Source: Laguncularia racemosa
Lineage: Eukaryota > Streptophyta > Magnoliopsida > Myrtales > Combretaceae
Direction: 5' to 3'
DNA: 64,000 bases
Assembly (NCBI GenBank): GCA_037954665.1
Contig: JBBMOL010000058.1
Location: 2,768,928-2,832,927, forward strand
The notes beneath the pieces were generated by a model. It was not told the origin of the DNA. It did no database searches and saw nothing but the letters and a program-made list of their open reading frames with translations. The translations under genes and the position numbers were made by a program. Below, in pieces: positions 34,665-47,479 of this stretch (within the stretch, counting starts at the first letter, position 1; each line of letters starts with the position of its first letter).

Positions 34665-35216
34665 TGTTAGTACACAATCCTTACACCTTGCACACCTAAT
34701 CTTGCTCCCTTATGGTTATTAGGCCTTTGTGGGTATTGGGCCTACAAGATAGACATGTGTATGTTGTCGAAGAGCACTAGAGGGGACATCGACATTGCCA
34801 CTTTGATACTTAAGTTAGTGAAGTGTAGGGGCATAGAGAGATCACGAAAACAACATTTAAAGAGAGAGAGTGTCATGCGTTTAAAAAGAGTTTAGTAAGA
34901 CTTTTTCTGGTTTTGAGGGGTCCTTAGTGGGAGGGGGTCCTTGGCTTATATCGGCTTCTAAGGGATAGACATCTAATTGACCTTTACCCATGCCCCTGAG
35001 TTCGTAAGCATCAAGTACCCTTGGCTACATTTGACATTTGGTTAACTCCTCTAATGCTGAGGCTAATCATGGCTCCTTAATCACTCTATAAGAAAGTGAC
35101 TCCTTAACAAACTACCTACTTTCCACTAAGGAGACAGGTTGGACTAAGAGCTTTTAGGTCAAGGTAAAGTGGGCATTTCAATGGACTGAGGGACTATTCA
35201 AAAATAGCTACCAACA
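34665..35216 (-). repeat. Tat-like 5' LTR
   Basis: 552 bp, TGTTAGTACA..CCAACA on the plus strand; partner of 21840-22389. Confidence 0.8.
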
Positions 35217-36138
35217 AAACTCTACTATCACTATCATACAGTAAATGGAGTAGATGACCTAAGTCAAGATCCTACTTTACCATCTGTAAACTAAGTAGCT
35301 TAAAGGAGAGTCTCGCATCGTTTAAGGCTTGTATGTATCTAAAAGTGTAGCAAATAGGGAGAACACTTCATTTCATTCTCTTAGGGTGTGAGTAGTTAAG
35401 GATCCTTCCCCTATGGCATCATAGTTTATTCAAAACATTAACTCCCATGATTGACATTATAAAAATGAGTAGACATAGACATCATGATAAGAGGCATTAC
35501 GATCTATTAGATTGCTTGTACACTGATAAAACTACTACTTCTTAACACTAGGTCATAAGGGGGGACTGTACCCTAGACTTTATGTGATTACTAGTGACTC
35601 TATGTAATGTGTGATGTCTGTATTGCATATAATTGTTCTTGCATTCATATGAATGAAAAATTTGCTTGAAATTGCTTAAAAGAGTGATATGAGATGATAC
35701 CTCACTAAGCTACTTAAAGCTTATACCTCTACAATTTGAATAATTTGCAAGGATCTTTTTTGCTTTACCTTAGTAGACCTATGCTTATGATAAGCATTAG
35801 GGAAAAAAAGCTAGCATCAAGAATAGTGGGAAGAAGAAAATAATGTGTAGAATTTAGTTCTTGATACTTGAACTATGGAGGAATGTACTATAGATATTAC
35901 CACTTAGACTAGCCATTTTATTATGCTTGTAATTATAAGATAATTATAATTATATGATGTTTTAAATTTAATTTCTCCTTTATTGCAAAGAACTGCTCAC
36001 CCCTTTTGATATAATCTCAAAGTAATGACACTTAACAGGCTATATTAAAGTTTTTTTATTAATGAGGGAAGTCATTCCTAAATTTTGATATGGTCCATCA
36101 TGAACTATTACGATGAGGGCACCCCCTTAGGGTGTAAC
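35217..36138 (+). repeat. Right half of an old LARD-related LTR
   Basis: Blocks around 35555-35640 (AAGGGGGGACTGTACCCTAG, then ATTCATATGAATG) match 55900-55980 of the LARD LTR. The end CCCCCTTAGGGTGTAACA (about 36121-36138) resembles the LARD LTR end CCCTTTGGGGCATAACA. With 21487-21839 it forms one LTR split by the Tat-like element. No PBS follows, so it was a 3' or solo LTR. Confidence 0.45.
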
Positions 36139-36759
36139 AATAATGATTAAAGACTTATTTCTTTTATTAAAAAGTTACTATTAAATGTTGTTATGAAGGA
36201 AAGGTTTGCCCTAGCTAATATAGGTTTTCTTAATAGAATCTTTCTTAACTCTAAAAGGAAGTTTTTGAAATATTTTAAAATGTGAGCTAACCATTTATAA
36301 ATTGAAAAACGCTTATAATGTTTTTCAAAGAAGTTTAAGATATAGCCTACATATGTTGAGAAATTATATGAAATATTTTTGAAAAGTTCATCTACTAATA
36401 TTTGTAATATTTTTTACTATTGTTTTATAGCTTATCTAAAACTATTTTACAAAAGTTGTTAAAGTTTAAATCAAAGATCATTCCTCAAATATTTACTCTA
36501 ATCATTAGACTTTCAATTCAAAAGATTTTCAATTTTTAAAAAGTTCTCCTTATTGTTATAATATAAGAATCATACCATATTTAGATAAAACTCAACCTCT
36601 TTATCAATAAGGTTATGAGGATAGAAAATTGAGTAGTGCTATTAAGAAGTGCTTTTAAGAGATTTAAAATGCTTGCAAGATATTCTACTTAAATAGCTCT
36701 TAGGGAATTTTCAACTATTTTTTTGTTTTGAACTTTTAAAAAGAGTGTTCTATATAGAG
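36139..36759. other. AT-rich stretch, nothing recognised
   Basis: No repeat partner or coding relic seen. Confidence 0.5.
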
Positions 36760-37297
36760 ATTAATAGTGAGATTTTTTGTTCTAACTATTGGCTTAAGCC
36801 TAAAGACTTTGTAGGAGAGAAGTGAAGGCACATTATGAGAAGATGTTTAAGCGTAAACTAGTGAAGAGTCAGGAGAACCCTAGAGAATCGCAAAGGACAC
36901 ATGGATGATAGCTTCAATTAAGTGTTGCTAGAGTTGTTAAAGTTTTAAAGCTTACCTATACTTGTTTTTAAAAATTTGTAGTAGATTCCCTAGGTTGATC
37001 TAGTAATTTTAGTAGAGAGGATGTAGATAGGAGGTTGAACCTTTATATATTTAGGCTTTATCTCTCTACCTTCTCTCTCTTTTAATGACTTTACTTCATC
37101 ACTTGTTTTACATTTGTGTTGTAACTTGTATATCTAAGCTTTATTCATTATATTCCAAAGCTTATAAATGCATATAACTCCAATAATTCTACAAGTGCTT
37201 TCACTAAAGGGGTTAATTTGATATAGATCTTAAAGTTTCAATACAACCAATTCACCCTATCCTCTTGGTTGATATCTAAGACCAACACTTCAATTTT
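36760..37297 (+). repeat. Probable Ty1/copia LTR 3' part
   Basis: The end CAATTCACCCTATCCTCTTG followed by a GATATCTAAGACCAACA tail resembles the R-U5 end of plant copia LTRs (C-rich AATTCACCCCC block, then ACCAACA). The following bases could be a decayed PBS. The left edge is a guess and no coding part of a copia element was found. Confidence 0.45.
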
Positions 37298-38639
37298 GTT
37301 TCTATAATGCTATTAGCACTTCATCATTTCGATCTATAACTTGTACCTTCATTTATTTCTCCTTTTCTTTTCAACTTTAAAGTTTCCAACTATTGTTCCA
37401 AGTAGTGACAAACAAGAATTAAACATTATAGATTTGGAGGTCAATGTCTACTCATCTAAAAATCATATTGCTAGAAAAGTTACATGAGATAAATTGATTC
37501 GAGGAGCAATCGTTATCAATATCCTTAACAAAGCTAAGCAAAGATTTGGGAGAATCGATGTATCCTACCTATGTATAATTTTTTTCATGGCTACTTCACA
37601 AGATGAGAATGAAATTGCAAAGATATAGCATTGAGCCATGGTTGATCCTAATATTTATAGTAATCTTACAATGTAAGGATGCAACGCTGAAACTAGAAGA
37701 GTTAAAAATCGATCATTTCAAGCTTTAGATCTAAAATGCATTGCCTTCTACTAAACATGCTCCTAGGAAAGATTGCTCAAACCATTCTAGTGAAAATGAG
37801 TTATAGCTTTAGAAGGGGAAGATCTAATGAAAGAGAGGAGATATTTTCTTTAAGCATAAGTTGAATTTCTTTTAACATAGCCAATCATTAATGGAGTCTA
37901 GATTGGAATCTAGAATGATGAGAGGATTTTGGTCTCATTTGAGTTTGAAAGACTTGTTGATTTTTGTTATTACTATGATAAGATCGACCGTCTTAAATAT
38001 TAAGCCATAAGCCAAAGGATGAGAAAGATTTGTTACTAAGAAGCTAAGCCCTAGCATCAAGATCAAAGTCAACCCAAAAGCATTACTTAGGCGATAAAAA
38101 ATCAACATATCATAAAACTAAAGGTCTGGATAGAAAACAAGTGATGAACATAGAAGAGATGAATTCACATAGTAAGGGAAGTGGCCCTCAAAAAAGAAAG
38201 CAACATTTAATCATAAAAATCTGGAATTTTCAAATTCAAAGGAGATTTTCATATGATGGAGAGTAGGTATTTTTCTACTAACACACTGAAAAAATATGTA
38301 AGGAAAATTTTCTTCTATGGTGGAAAGATTCTTCACTGGAAAATTAAGCCCAACAACTATAGTATATAGAGAGAAATCAAGAATCTACAATTTGAACTTT
38401 ATTATGTAGACTCTTTCCCATTCAAACACTAAACTAGAATACTAGGCAATGATTCACTTTGCCATATCACTTATCAACCTCACATGCCTTGCTTCCCCTT
38501 CTCCTTTTCATACCTTCAACCTAACCACTATGAGCCCAACAACTTCTAAACCTAACCTAAAGGATGAAGTTGCCCCTATAGCTAAACCATAACACAAAAC
38601 CAAGCATTTTATCAATCTAAAGACCTTTCATAGCCACCT
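37298..38639. other. Unassigned retroelement-like interior
   Basis: AT-rich sequence between the copia-like LTR and the Athila-like integrase. No domain recognised; probably decayed pol of one or both. Confidence 0.35.
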
Positions 38640-39180
38640 CACCTACATGAAGTTGACAAATAAATATTACATTGATCTCTTAGGACTTCTAGATGGTTTG
38701 ACAATTTAATGGAGTTTGGATTATACAATTGAGATCTTATATTATCTTTCGATAGAAATATAACACAAGAAATATTGGGCAATCAAGTTCTTGAATTTTG
38801 ATAGAGAAGCCAGATATACTTGAGGAGTTTTGAAATGAGGCATTTAGGAATGCATGAATTTATAAAGAGAGAACCAAAAGGTAGCGTGGTAAGAAAATAA
38901 TTCAACGAGAGTTTGAAGTGGGACAAAAGGTATTACTATACAATTCTCAACTAAAGTTGTTTACTAGCAAGCTAAGATCCAAATGGACATGATGATTTGA
39001 AGTTACGAGAATATACCATTATAAAGCGATAGAGATCAGGGTTTACATAATGGACACTTATTGAAGCATTACTAGGTTTAAAATAAGTAGAGGTGAATCT
39101 AACCTTGCATGATCCTAAACGTGGAGAGAAAGGATGAAAGTTTGATCGATGACCATAAAAAAAGTGCTTAGCGAGAGGTA
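38640..39180 (+). pseudogene. Athila-like integrase C-terminus, broken
   Basis: Across frame changes I read EFEVGQKVLLYNSQLKLFTS followed by KLRSKW at 38905-38985, then a V-T-R-I-Y-H-Y-K-A-I-E-I-R block and EVNLTLHDP. This order (lysine-rich helix, G-Q-K-V-L-L-Y-N-S, K-L-R-S-R-W, then a short F-K-V-N-G relic) is the C-terminal module of Athila-type integrases. It is followed at about 39170 by the AGCGAGAGGTAAT-type motif that usually follows integrase in this lineage. Catalytic domains upstream are unrecognisable. Confidence 0.6.
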
Positions 39181-40769
39181 ATTTAACCCCTATTTTATAT
39201 CATGTTCTTTCTTTGGTTTGTTTCTAGTCCATGTTTATATTTATTTTTTTCAACTAGTTTACCTTCGTTTTATTTTTAATAATAGCTACCAGTTTGGGTG
39301 CCTTTCTTTGTTTAGGTGTCTAATCTACATAAATAATAAGGATGAAAGCAACTAGTGTATGAGGTGTATTGACCAGAAAGATCTAAGGATATTTGTTGAC
39401 CATAGCACGTAAAACCTAAGAGAGTAAAGTTTCTTAAACCTTTCACTATCTTTACCTTGAACTTTAATTAGCATGATTAAGATATTGTGAAAGTTTAACT
39501 TAGGGGGAGAAGAATATGTTCATGTATAGCTGTTAAGGTTGTGTGTTATGTTATGCTGAATTGAATGAAGGGTGTAGTTATTTATTTGTTGATTTGTGTT
39601 ACTATTTATACCTTTAATTTGGAAGTTTTCCATTTGATTCCCTTGATTCTTTTCATGATTTTGAAATGTTTTATTGGTTCCATTTTCTTTTGCACCAACA
39701 AACAATTTTTTTCATGTAACTATATCAAATTTTTTAGAAAACTTACATTTAAAGAATTTTTTTTTTCCTCTTAGCCTTATGTAGTTAACTTTCTTCACTT
39801 CTCTATTGCTAATCTATAAATTTTGTGCTTTGTTTTGTTACACTTGATTTAGGCATGGTTTTGAGAATTGATATTTAGGCTATCTTTACTAAAGAATTAG
39901 TTGTTGCCATTTTCAAAGTTAAATCATATGTATGCATTCTCTTAGAATTTCCTAGTTCAACAATTTCTAGATAATTTTTACACAATATTTTTGTTGCTTG
40001 AAATTTTTCTTAGATCAAAAGGAATGAAAAAAAGTATTAAGTTAGGGGTAATCCCAATGAATTTTGCAAAAATAAAACAAAAAGAGAATATAAATGGAAA
40101 CTAGAAATGCACAATAAGTGTGAGGCACATATTCATAGATGATGAATTTATGGATAGGTTCATGAGCTCCTAGTTTTTAACCAATGAAAGAATGTGAGGA
40201 ATAAAGTGCTCTCAACAAATTAAATGAGATACACAAGTGGAAAAGAGAGAAAAGTAAGAAATAAAAAGCTCCTTTGAACAAAAAAGTTTAGGATGCATCA
40301 GTATATAAATCAAAAAGTGTAAGAATAGAAAATTTTTAGGAAAGGAAGTCAAGTAATGAATGTATACACATGAGTTTAGCAAATTAAGTGCTCACGACTC
40401 TCTTTTAGATAAAAAGATGTTATATTATATTTCAAATTTCATAAACTTAGCTTGAATAAGATGATCAAACCTTTTTGGCATAAATTGGCAAGTAAATTAC
40501 ATTTTTTAGTGACTCATATTCACTTGATTGATCAAACAAAGGAAATGTACATAGCATTTCTCCTTTCTTGCTTTTCATGGTTAGCAAAGTGCAAATAAGG
40601 TTGTGGAATGATTCATTTATGCTATTTTATCAATTTGGAACATTTTTAGTTACTTAAGAAGAAGGTGGTGATGCAAAAGAAGTGATTGTTTGTTCCTAGG
40701 AAACTCAAATGTTGAAATAACCCTAAAGATTTCCTTGAGGGTAAGCAAAACTTTTAAGTAAGGGGTATT
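39181..40769 (+). other. Athila-like 3' untranslated region
   Basis: Non-coding AT-rich DNA between the integrase tail and a PPT-like AAGTAAGGGGTAT at about 40757-40769. Frames on both strands at 39520-39774 overlap each other and are not credible genes. Confidence 0.45.
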
Positions 40770-41600
40770 TAACAACACGTAAAATTACAAGTTAACAGCA
40801 TCTCCCATGCAAAATTAATTAAGTGAAAATTGATTAAAACATTTAAAATGTATTGATTGCATGTAAAGAGACCAATGGCGCGCAAGAGTGCAAAATTTTG
40901 AAAAGAATTGATTTTTGATATGAAAAGTATTAAATTTTTTATGTTTTGTAGAAGCAATTAGGTAACATCCAAATGGTAGCTTATCTACTAGTCAAATCCC
41001 AACTTTGGAGCCAAAGAACAAAAAAATAAGGTTTACCATTGGCATAGTAGTTTAGTTACCATCCGGATAGTATTTGGAAATGACATCACCAATGGTACAC
41101 TACTATATCACCATCTAGATGACTAATTTAGAAAGAATTATCAAGATGAGTATCTCTCCAACCATCCAAATGCTAACTATACTTCCACCTAGATGATAGT
41201 CTTTAAACCCTTGGTGGTGCTTAAACCCCACTATAAGAGATGCTAACACAAGTTTGCTACCTGAATGATAACCTATAAACTATCCAAAAGGTAGCAACAA
41301 ACTACAAAAGGCTACTCCATTTTCATTTTGAGGGGGAAAAAAATTTTCATTATATTTTCCAATTTCTCTTAACCTAAGTCATTAAAGTAGGGTAAAATTG
41401 AATAGTTTGAGGTAAGTTTAATAGATGTATGGTATTTTGGAGCTTGGGAACACTAAGAAAACATGGTTTTTGCGAAATTGAGGTTGTGGACTTTCTAAAC
41501 ATCTACTAGGTTTAATTTAAACTCATCTTTAGGTTCTTTTCAATGATTATTGTGTATTTCTTATGTGTTTTTGCTATTACTATGATGAGCTAAATTGTTG
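40770..41600 (+). repeat. Athila-like 3' LTR (right end undefined)
   Basis: It starts TAACAACACGTAAAATTAC after a purine run, resembling the Athila LTR start TGATAAC-CGTAAAATT. A possible TATA box (CTATAAGAG) lies near 41231. Repeated words built on ACCATCC(A/G)-AT-GGTA occur over 40965-41290. No partner LTR was found, and the right end is arbitrary. Confidence 0.4.
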
Positions 41601-44006
41601 TTTGTGCATTTGTGATATATTGATGGTTTAATTTACATAATCAATGTCTATTGTTATCTCAGAATTGACTCTCTATTTCAACAAATGAGATTGTTCAAAT
41701 GCCTTACTAGATTTGATTTTAGATAATAGCTATGGTGTTTTCACAACTTGCATGTCATGATAGAGATTTGGCTAAAAACAGTTGAATTCACTCACCTTTT
41801 GTAATTGCAAATGTGGTTCATGACAATTGATTATGTGCAAATCCACATTTCCATTTAGAATACTTAGTTTGTGACGAGAACCAAGCATTTAATAGGCCTA
41901 CTTTGATCCAATGGTTTCACTGTAGAGAAAATTTCATCGCCCATGACTAAGGATGAGTTATAGTGAATGTAGCTAATATTCTCATAAACACTACTTGGTA
42001 TACTTATGTTATGTGAATTACAAAGGATTTCAAAGGATAAATTAACATGAAACCACACTTATTCGCATTTGGGTTTCTTCAAATAACCTTTAAACATCCA
42101 AATGTAGTTTAATTAGTAAAAATTTAAACCTTTAATTTGATCAACTTATATTAGAGTAGCAAGGTATAGTTTAGTACTTAACCATACCTTTCTCATGAAT
42201 ATGGCCCAATTACTCACTAAACTTTTGTTACTTCATACGTCCCAAAATATTGGTTAGTCAAGTACACTATTTAAAAATCTGAAAATTAATTTTATTCATA
42301 CTAAGCATATGTTAATGGGTATGGCTTGGTTTCTAAAGCTATGAAAATTATAGAAAGCAAGGGAGTTATAGGATGAAACATGCCATCTAAAAGGCAAATA
42401 GGGGCCATTTGAGCGATTATGGTGATCTAGGCATAGAATGCCCTTGTTCCCCATCTAAACAACCAAAGGAAGTCATTTGAATGGAAAATAATCCATGCCA
42501 ACCACTAAGAAGTCTCATCCATACAACAATAAGCATACTCACCATAAAAGTGATACAAATTAAATCCAAGGAGTTAAATTGTTCTAATATTGAAAGATGG
42601 ATCAAGGGTTTGAAATTGGTAAACCGTAATAAAATATCTATTTTTATGGGTTTTTTAATATTTAAATGAATGAATAGAATAAAAGGGTATATACGAATTG
42701 CTAATTCAATATGACCTAAAAAATAGTAAAACAAACTATGTTTGATGAAATCCTAAGAATGATATGATTCATAACCAAAGGAAGTAAAGGCCATTAAAGG
42801 AATTTTATATGACACATGGGTTTCAATAATGATTGTTAAAGGGATCCAATATGATGCACGAATCACAATAATATGGTTTATTTTCCACAATCTATAAAGA
42901 TTGATAAGAGGATCAAAAAATTCATTAAAAGCATGTTTTTATTTGAGATTTGAATTGTTAGATTTTATTAGATTGAATTTTCAATATTCATTCATGATTA
43001 ACAAAATCCCAATACCATGAGTCAACAACATAATTGGAATAAAAAATTTAGTTTGAGTTATTAGAATAAATTGGTTTGATCTTTCAAGAACTAATGGGAT
43101 TAGTGAAAATTTGTTTGTGATTAAAATAATAATATTCTACTTAATAATATTAAATCTATAAATTTATTAATAAATAATAAGTATTAAAATAAGAATTTTG
43201 GAAAATTATTTAAAAAAAGAAAAGAAAAAGGAGTTGGGCAATCAAATTGATCTAAGATGGCTTTAAACCAGTCGCAATTGAATGAATCAGTTCTAACCCC
43301 CAAACTAGTCTAAATGTCTTGTGAAATAATTAATTAATAATAATTGAAAATGAATAGTAAAAAAATTAATTAACTTAGTTAATTAATTATTCTAATCGTA
43401 AGATGGTTTAATGCTAAATCTAAGTTAAGCATATTCTACTTATTGACTGAACTTGAATTAAGACTTACTTAATTAATGGGCTTTTCTAAAAGGAATACCA
43501 AGTAATTACTAAGTATAAAATCTACCTAATATGTACTAAGTACTAAACTTAATTAATGAACTTTACAAGTTGAACTTATTTTAAGTTAAATAATTAACTC
43601 TTTTAATTTTAATTAACTAGATAGTATCAAATTACTTCTCATTACATATAAATCGGTTTTCAAGTTAGAGTTGCATTAATCAACCTTAATTCATGATCAT
43701 GACGACATACAAGTGTGCGGTAGTCACTAAATGTTATGTGTGCTTGTTAGATAGATAAACTTGACTAATATGTACTCTTGGCTAAAATAAGTGTGTGTTG
43801 TTTATGCATGGTTGTCTCGAGCAATAGATGATGCCCTAAGATTGAGATGATGGCTACAGTCGTAATTACTAAAATGATACATCTAGTTAGATGCTTAAAC
43901 CATCAATGATAACTTAATGGGTAATTGATAAGAGGAAAATGCATTGGAATAACAATAGATGAAAGTGGAGAGAAGCCATAACAACTCTTATATAGAGGTG
44001 TAGGAG
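41601..44006. other. AT-rich stretch, nothing recognised
   Basis: Highly AT-rich. Short frames at 41864-42058 and 42417-42734 have no motif or context. The left part may still belong to the Athila-like LTR. Confidence 0.45.
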
Positions 44007-44747
44007 TGATGGGAATCAAATCCTTCCAGTTACTGGACCAATCACTTAAGATAGAGCTAAAAGATTGTAGAACCTTACCATGAGAGTTTTTACTTGATCA
44101 AATAGAATCCGAAGAACATCATATAATCTCTTCATATATTTTGCATGATTATTTTCACCATTAATTAAATGTACTTGTCATTGCTCAAGACAACATTCAA
44201 TGATTCAAGACCAGTGATACTACATTTAAGTCGGCCCAAAAACCAATAGTGTAAGACTTAGGTCGACCTTCAAAGCCAACAGCTTTGATCATTTAGGCCA
44301 ATGGTGCAACATGGCAACTTTGGCCACTTAAGCCACCATTTAGGCCAGTGGCCTTTAATTCTTCAAAGCCAATGGTGATGAAGTCAAAGCCAGCAGCTTA
44401 TCTAGCTCAAGGTCAATGGCTTTCTTAAACCGAATAGTATTGATTTTCCTTGTACTTTATATTTATGTTTGGAACTCACTGGACATAGGACTTGAGATAT
44501 ACAATTTGACTCTTTGGGGTTTTTCCTCTCAAACTCTTATCAATCTTTGATTGTGGCAAGTGACGGTATTGGATTATTATGAGTAATATCAACAAATTCG
44601 TACTGGGACCACTCTCTTGCTAATGCATCATATTCGATAAGGGTTTAGGGTTTATTTTATGTTATCATTCGTTATTTGAATATTAGAATTGAATTACTAT
44701 TGATTGTTTTAGAATCATTTGATCCGATCATAGTTTTAGGCACATCA
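44007..44747 (+). repeat. Family A element A4: 5' LTR
   Basis: TGATGGGAAT..CACATCA, 741 bp, related to the A2 LTRs and rich in the same AAGCCAACRGCTT-type words (about 44265-44420). A canonical PBS and a gag start follow, so it is a 5' LTR of an element whose remainder was displaced by the LARD insertion at 45223. Confidence 0.8.
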
Positions 44748-44752
44748 TCTTT

Positions 44753-44766
44753 TGGTATCAGAGCTT
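44753..44766 (+). promoter_or_regulatory. A4 primer-binding site (tRNA-iMet type)
   Basis: TGGTATCAGAGCTT lies five bases after the LTR terminus, identical to the A3 PBS. Confidence 0.88.
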
Positions 44767-45177
44767 AAATTGAGATTAGGGAATTGTCTCTATTGGAATT
44801 CCTTTGAGAGATTAGGGTTTTGATATTGTGGAATTGTGTTACTGTTTAGTTGTTATTGAATTGACATTATACGTGGACTATCAAATTGGATTGTGTTGTT
44901 GCTGTGGAATTCATATCCAATTGAAAATTAGGGTTCTTCGTTGTTATTGTTGTGTTTGTACGATTCTGTTGCCATAGGTTGTGAATTTCATTATTGGATT
45001 GATTATAGACTCAGGGTTGTTATTGTTGTTGTTGAGTATCATTGTTGTATTATTGTTGTGCTGTGTTTGAGTTGAGGATTAAATGAAGGTGGTAATTGGG
45101 ATTATGTCGATTGGGGATTGTTAGAGTGTGTGATTGTGATTGTGAAATTCCTGTGTTGAGAGGCAATTATGTTGAGT

Positions 45178-45222
45178 ATGTTGAACAACAGCGTCAATGG
45201 AGGATTCAGGAATGAGGCTAAT
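45178..45222 (+). pseudogene. A4 gag, first codons only
   Basis: ATG at 45178 opens MLNNSVNGGFRNEAN, aligned with MSNDSINGGIENEAN of A2. The reading is cut after GCTAAT by the LARD 5' LTR. CTAAT (45218-45222) should be the left target duplication; its partner would lie beyond the window because a later insertion hides the right end. Confidence 0.8.
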
Positions 45223-47159
45223 TGTGCAGTCAGAAAATTTTCAGAAAGTTATATAAACAATTACATAAAATAAATGGAATAACAAATATTATTTTATTCT
45301 AGATTTGTGATAATAATAGGTTTTAAAAATTTAAACAATTAGAAAGAATGACTTTCGTAAGAAAGATAAGATGATGAACTTAATAAATTAAATTTTACGA
45401 AATATGTTACTGAATAAATTTAGGAAGCGACGTATTTGAAAATATCAAAATATAGAAATATAAACGGACAAATGAAAATAATTGTAAAATTTAACTTTTG
45501 TTCGAGGTAAATTAAATTAAAAGAATAAATCATTCAAAACATAATTTTTTAACAATATTAGGTTAAATAATGAAATTAATTTAAATTATAAATCTATGAA
45601 TTTCAATTTAAAATTTAGAGTAGAAATTTATATTTGGAATAATCAAATTAACATAAACATAGAAATTCGTAATAAATTTCAAAAAATACAAAATTTAAGC
45701 GTATTCTCATACGCGTATGAAATATAAAAATAGAGACAAGTATAATATATAATATAATATAATATAATATACAAATATATATAACTGCTAAAAAAAAGGG
45801 TCAGATCGCATCTGACCGGACTCGACATCAGCCGACCCCCATCACATCGGCTGCTCCGGTCACATCAAGCATCCTTGCCGTTTCCCCATTCTTCTTCTGC
45901 CCTTCCTTCCCTCCTCTTTCTTCTTCTTCTTCTTTCTTCTTTTCTTTTTTCTTCTTCTCTTCTTCCCTTCTCTTCTTTTACTGTGTCTCCCCTATCCCGT
46001 ACTTCTCCTCCCTTCTTCATTCTTGTCATCTTTGTATCTCCTTGATGCCAGTGCCTTCTCTCCCTCGTTTACTCTCTCCCTCTCTTTTGCTCGATCTCCC
46101 ACATGCTCGAGACCTGAAGAAGCGATGGTTGATTCAATCGAACAGGGAGGACGATAACAACCACAACTATGATAGTCACAACAATCGTCACTGACGACCC
46201 TATAACCTTGTTCATGTCATCGGATATATCAGAAGCCGATAGCATACTCTTCCCCATTGCTAAGTTCTAAGTCGGATGGTCCGCAATGGGGCTACCCCCA
46301 ATCAAGTGGTTGCTACTGTTACGATCCGATCACCATGCTTATCAGATCGTGAAGATCATGCCATTAAGATTGGGAAGAAGCTGGAGACAACCTGATGGAA
46401 AGGGAAGTAAATGTCGCCGTGAATAGCTTTGAGTTCCTACTTGCTATAGGTGTTTTACGGTGTAAGAATTGGATAACCGAAATTAGTGGTGTTCCACGCC
46501 AAGGCAAGTGCATAAGGGAAAAGCAGACATGGCCAATAAGGGAGGACGATGGTAGAGGCAACAGCCCTCGACAGCAGCAACGACGGTGGATGGTTAAGTG
46601 TGTGAGTGTGCGTGAGAGGGAATGATCACCGTAACAACGATGACTGGAACAACGACGAGCCCGACGACAGTAATTGAGACGACTTCAACCCAGCCACTTC
46701 GGCGGCAACAGCAACAGTGACGGCAACAATTCAGCAGCTACAACAATGACAACAACAGCCACCCAATAACGATGGCCGTGACGACCACTACAATGGCAGC
46801 AGCAATGACAGTCCTAATGACGACAACAACCATGACCCTCAACAGCAACAGCAATGGCGATGGATAGTGTGTGTGAGGGTGTGTTTGTGTGTGCGTGAAG
46901 AAGTGTGTGTGCAGGTGAAGGAAGTGTGTAGGTGTCCATGGAGGGAGGCCGTGAGAGTGTGTGCATGTGAGTGTGTGTAGATGAAGAGGAGGTGTAAGTG
47001 TAGTGTGTGTGTAGTTGTATGCATGTGTGTGCGCAAAGGAAGAGGACCGCAATAGCAACAGCAGCAGTAAGCACGCTAGCGGCCATAATGATAGCCACGG
47101 TAGCACCAACAACGATCCCCATAGCAACTGCAACCATTGTTGTCAAAATCGCGATTTAA

Positions 47160-47300
47160 CTCGTACGATTCAATGATTTTACGAGTTTGTATATATATTT
47201 CTAGTTAACTCACACACAAAATCGGAGAGAAGCAAAATCGTAATAAAATCGTGATTTTGAACAGTAAAATCATTCAAAATCACGATTCTATCCGTTTCAA
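47160..47300. promoter_or_regulatory. hAT subterminal AAAATCG motif cluster
   Basis: CAAAATCG/CGATTTTG-type words recur in both orientations within about 150 bp of the left end, with a further one at the right end near 53035. Such subterminal repeats are typical transposase-binding sites of hAT elements. Confidence 0.55.
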
Positions 47301-47479
47301 CCGATTCCACAAATATTTCACAACTGTAAGCTTCAGCCATCCAGATCGAAACCAAGTCCATGGTCCACTAATTAGCAACCCAGCCCAATCGGCAACTCTT
47401 GCTTTTGCAAGCTTCTATAGCAGCGCGTCCTTTGCATTTGCTGGCTTGCTGCTGTACATTGAAGTTCTTCAGAGTTCAG

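Larger units (their letters stand above)
21840..35216 (-). mobile_element. Tat-like Ty3/gypsy retrotransposon, decayed
   Basis: Direct repeats 21840-22389 (550 bp) and 34665-35216 (552 bp) act as 3' and 5' LTRs. A PBS-like TTTTGGCACCCATTGC (minus strand, next to 34665) and a PPT-like AAGGGGGCAAG (minus strand, next to 22389) fix the orientation. From right to left come gag, protease, RT, RNase H and integrase, then about 6 kb of extra DNA with a 36-bp tandem array and a probable antisense ORF region before the 3' LTR. Polyprotein order, PBS type and long post-pol region fit the Tat lineage. No clear TSD (CCTAT against AAACT). All coding parts are dead. Confidence 0.8.

Noticed and set aside
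42417..42734. 105-codon minus-strand frame in AT-rich DNA
   Set aside because: Overlaps an open frame on the opposite strand and has no known motif. Chance frame.
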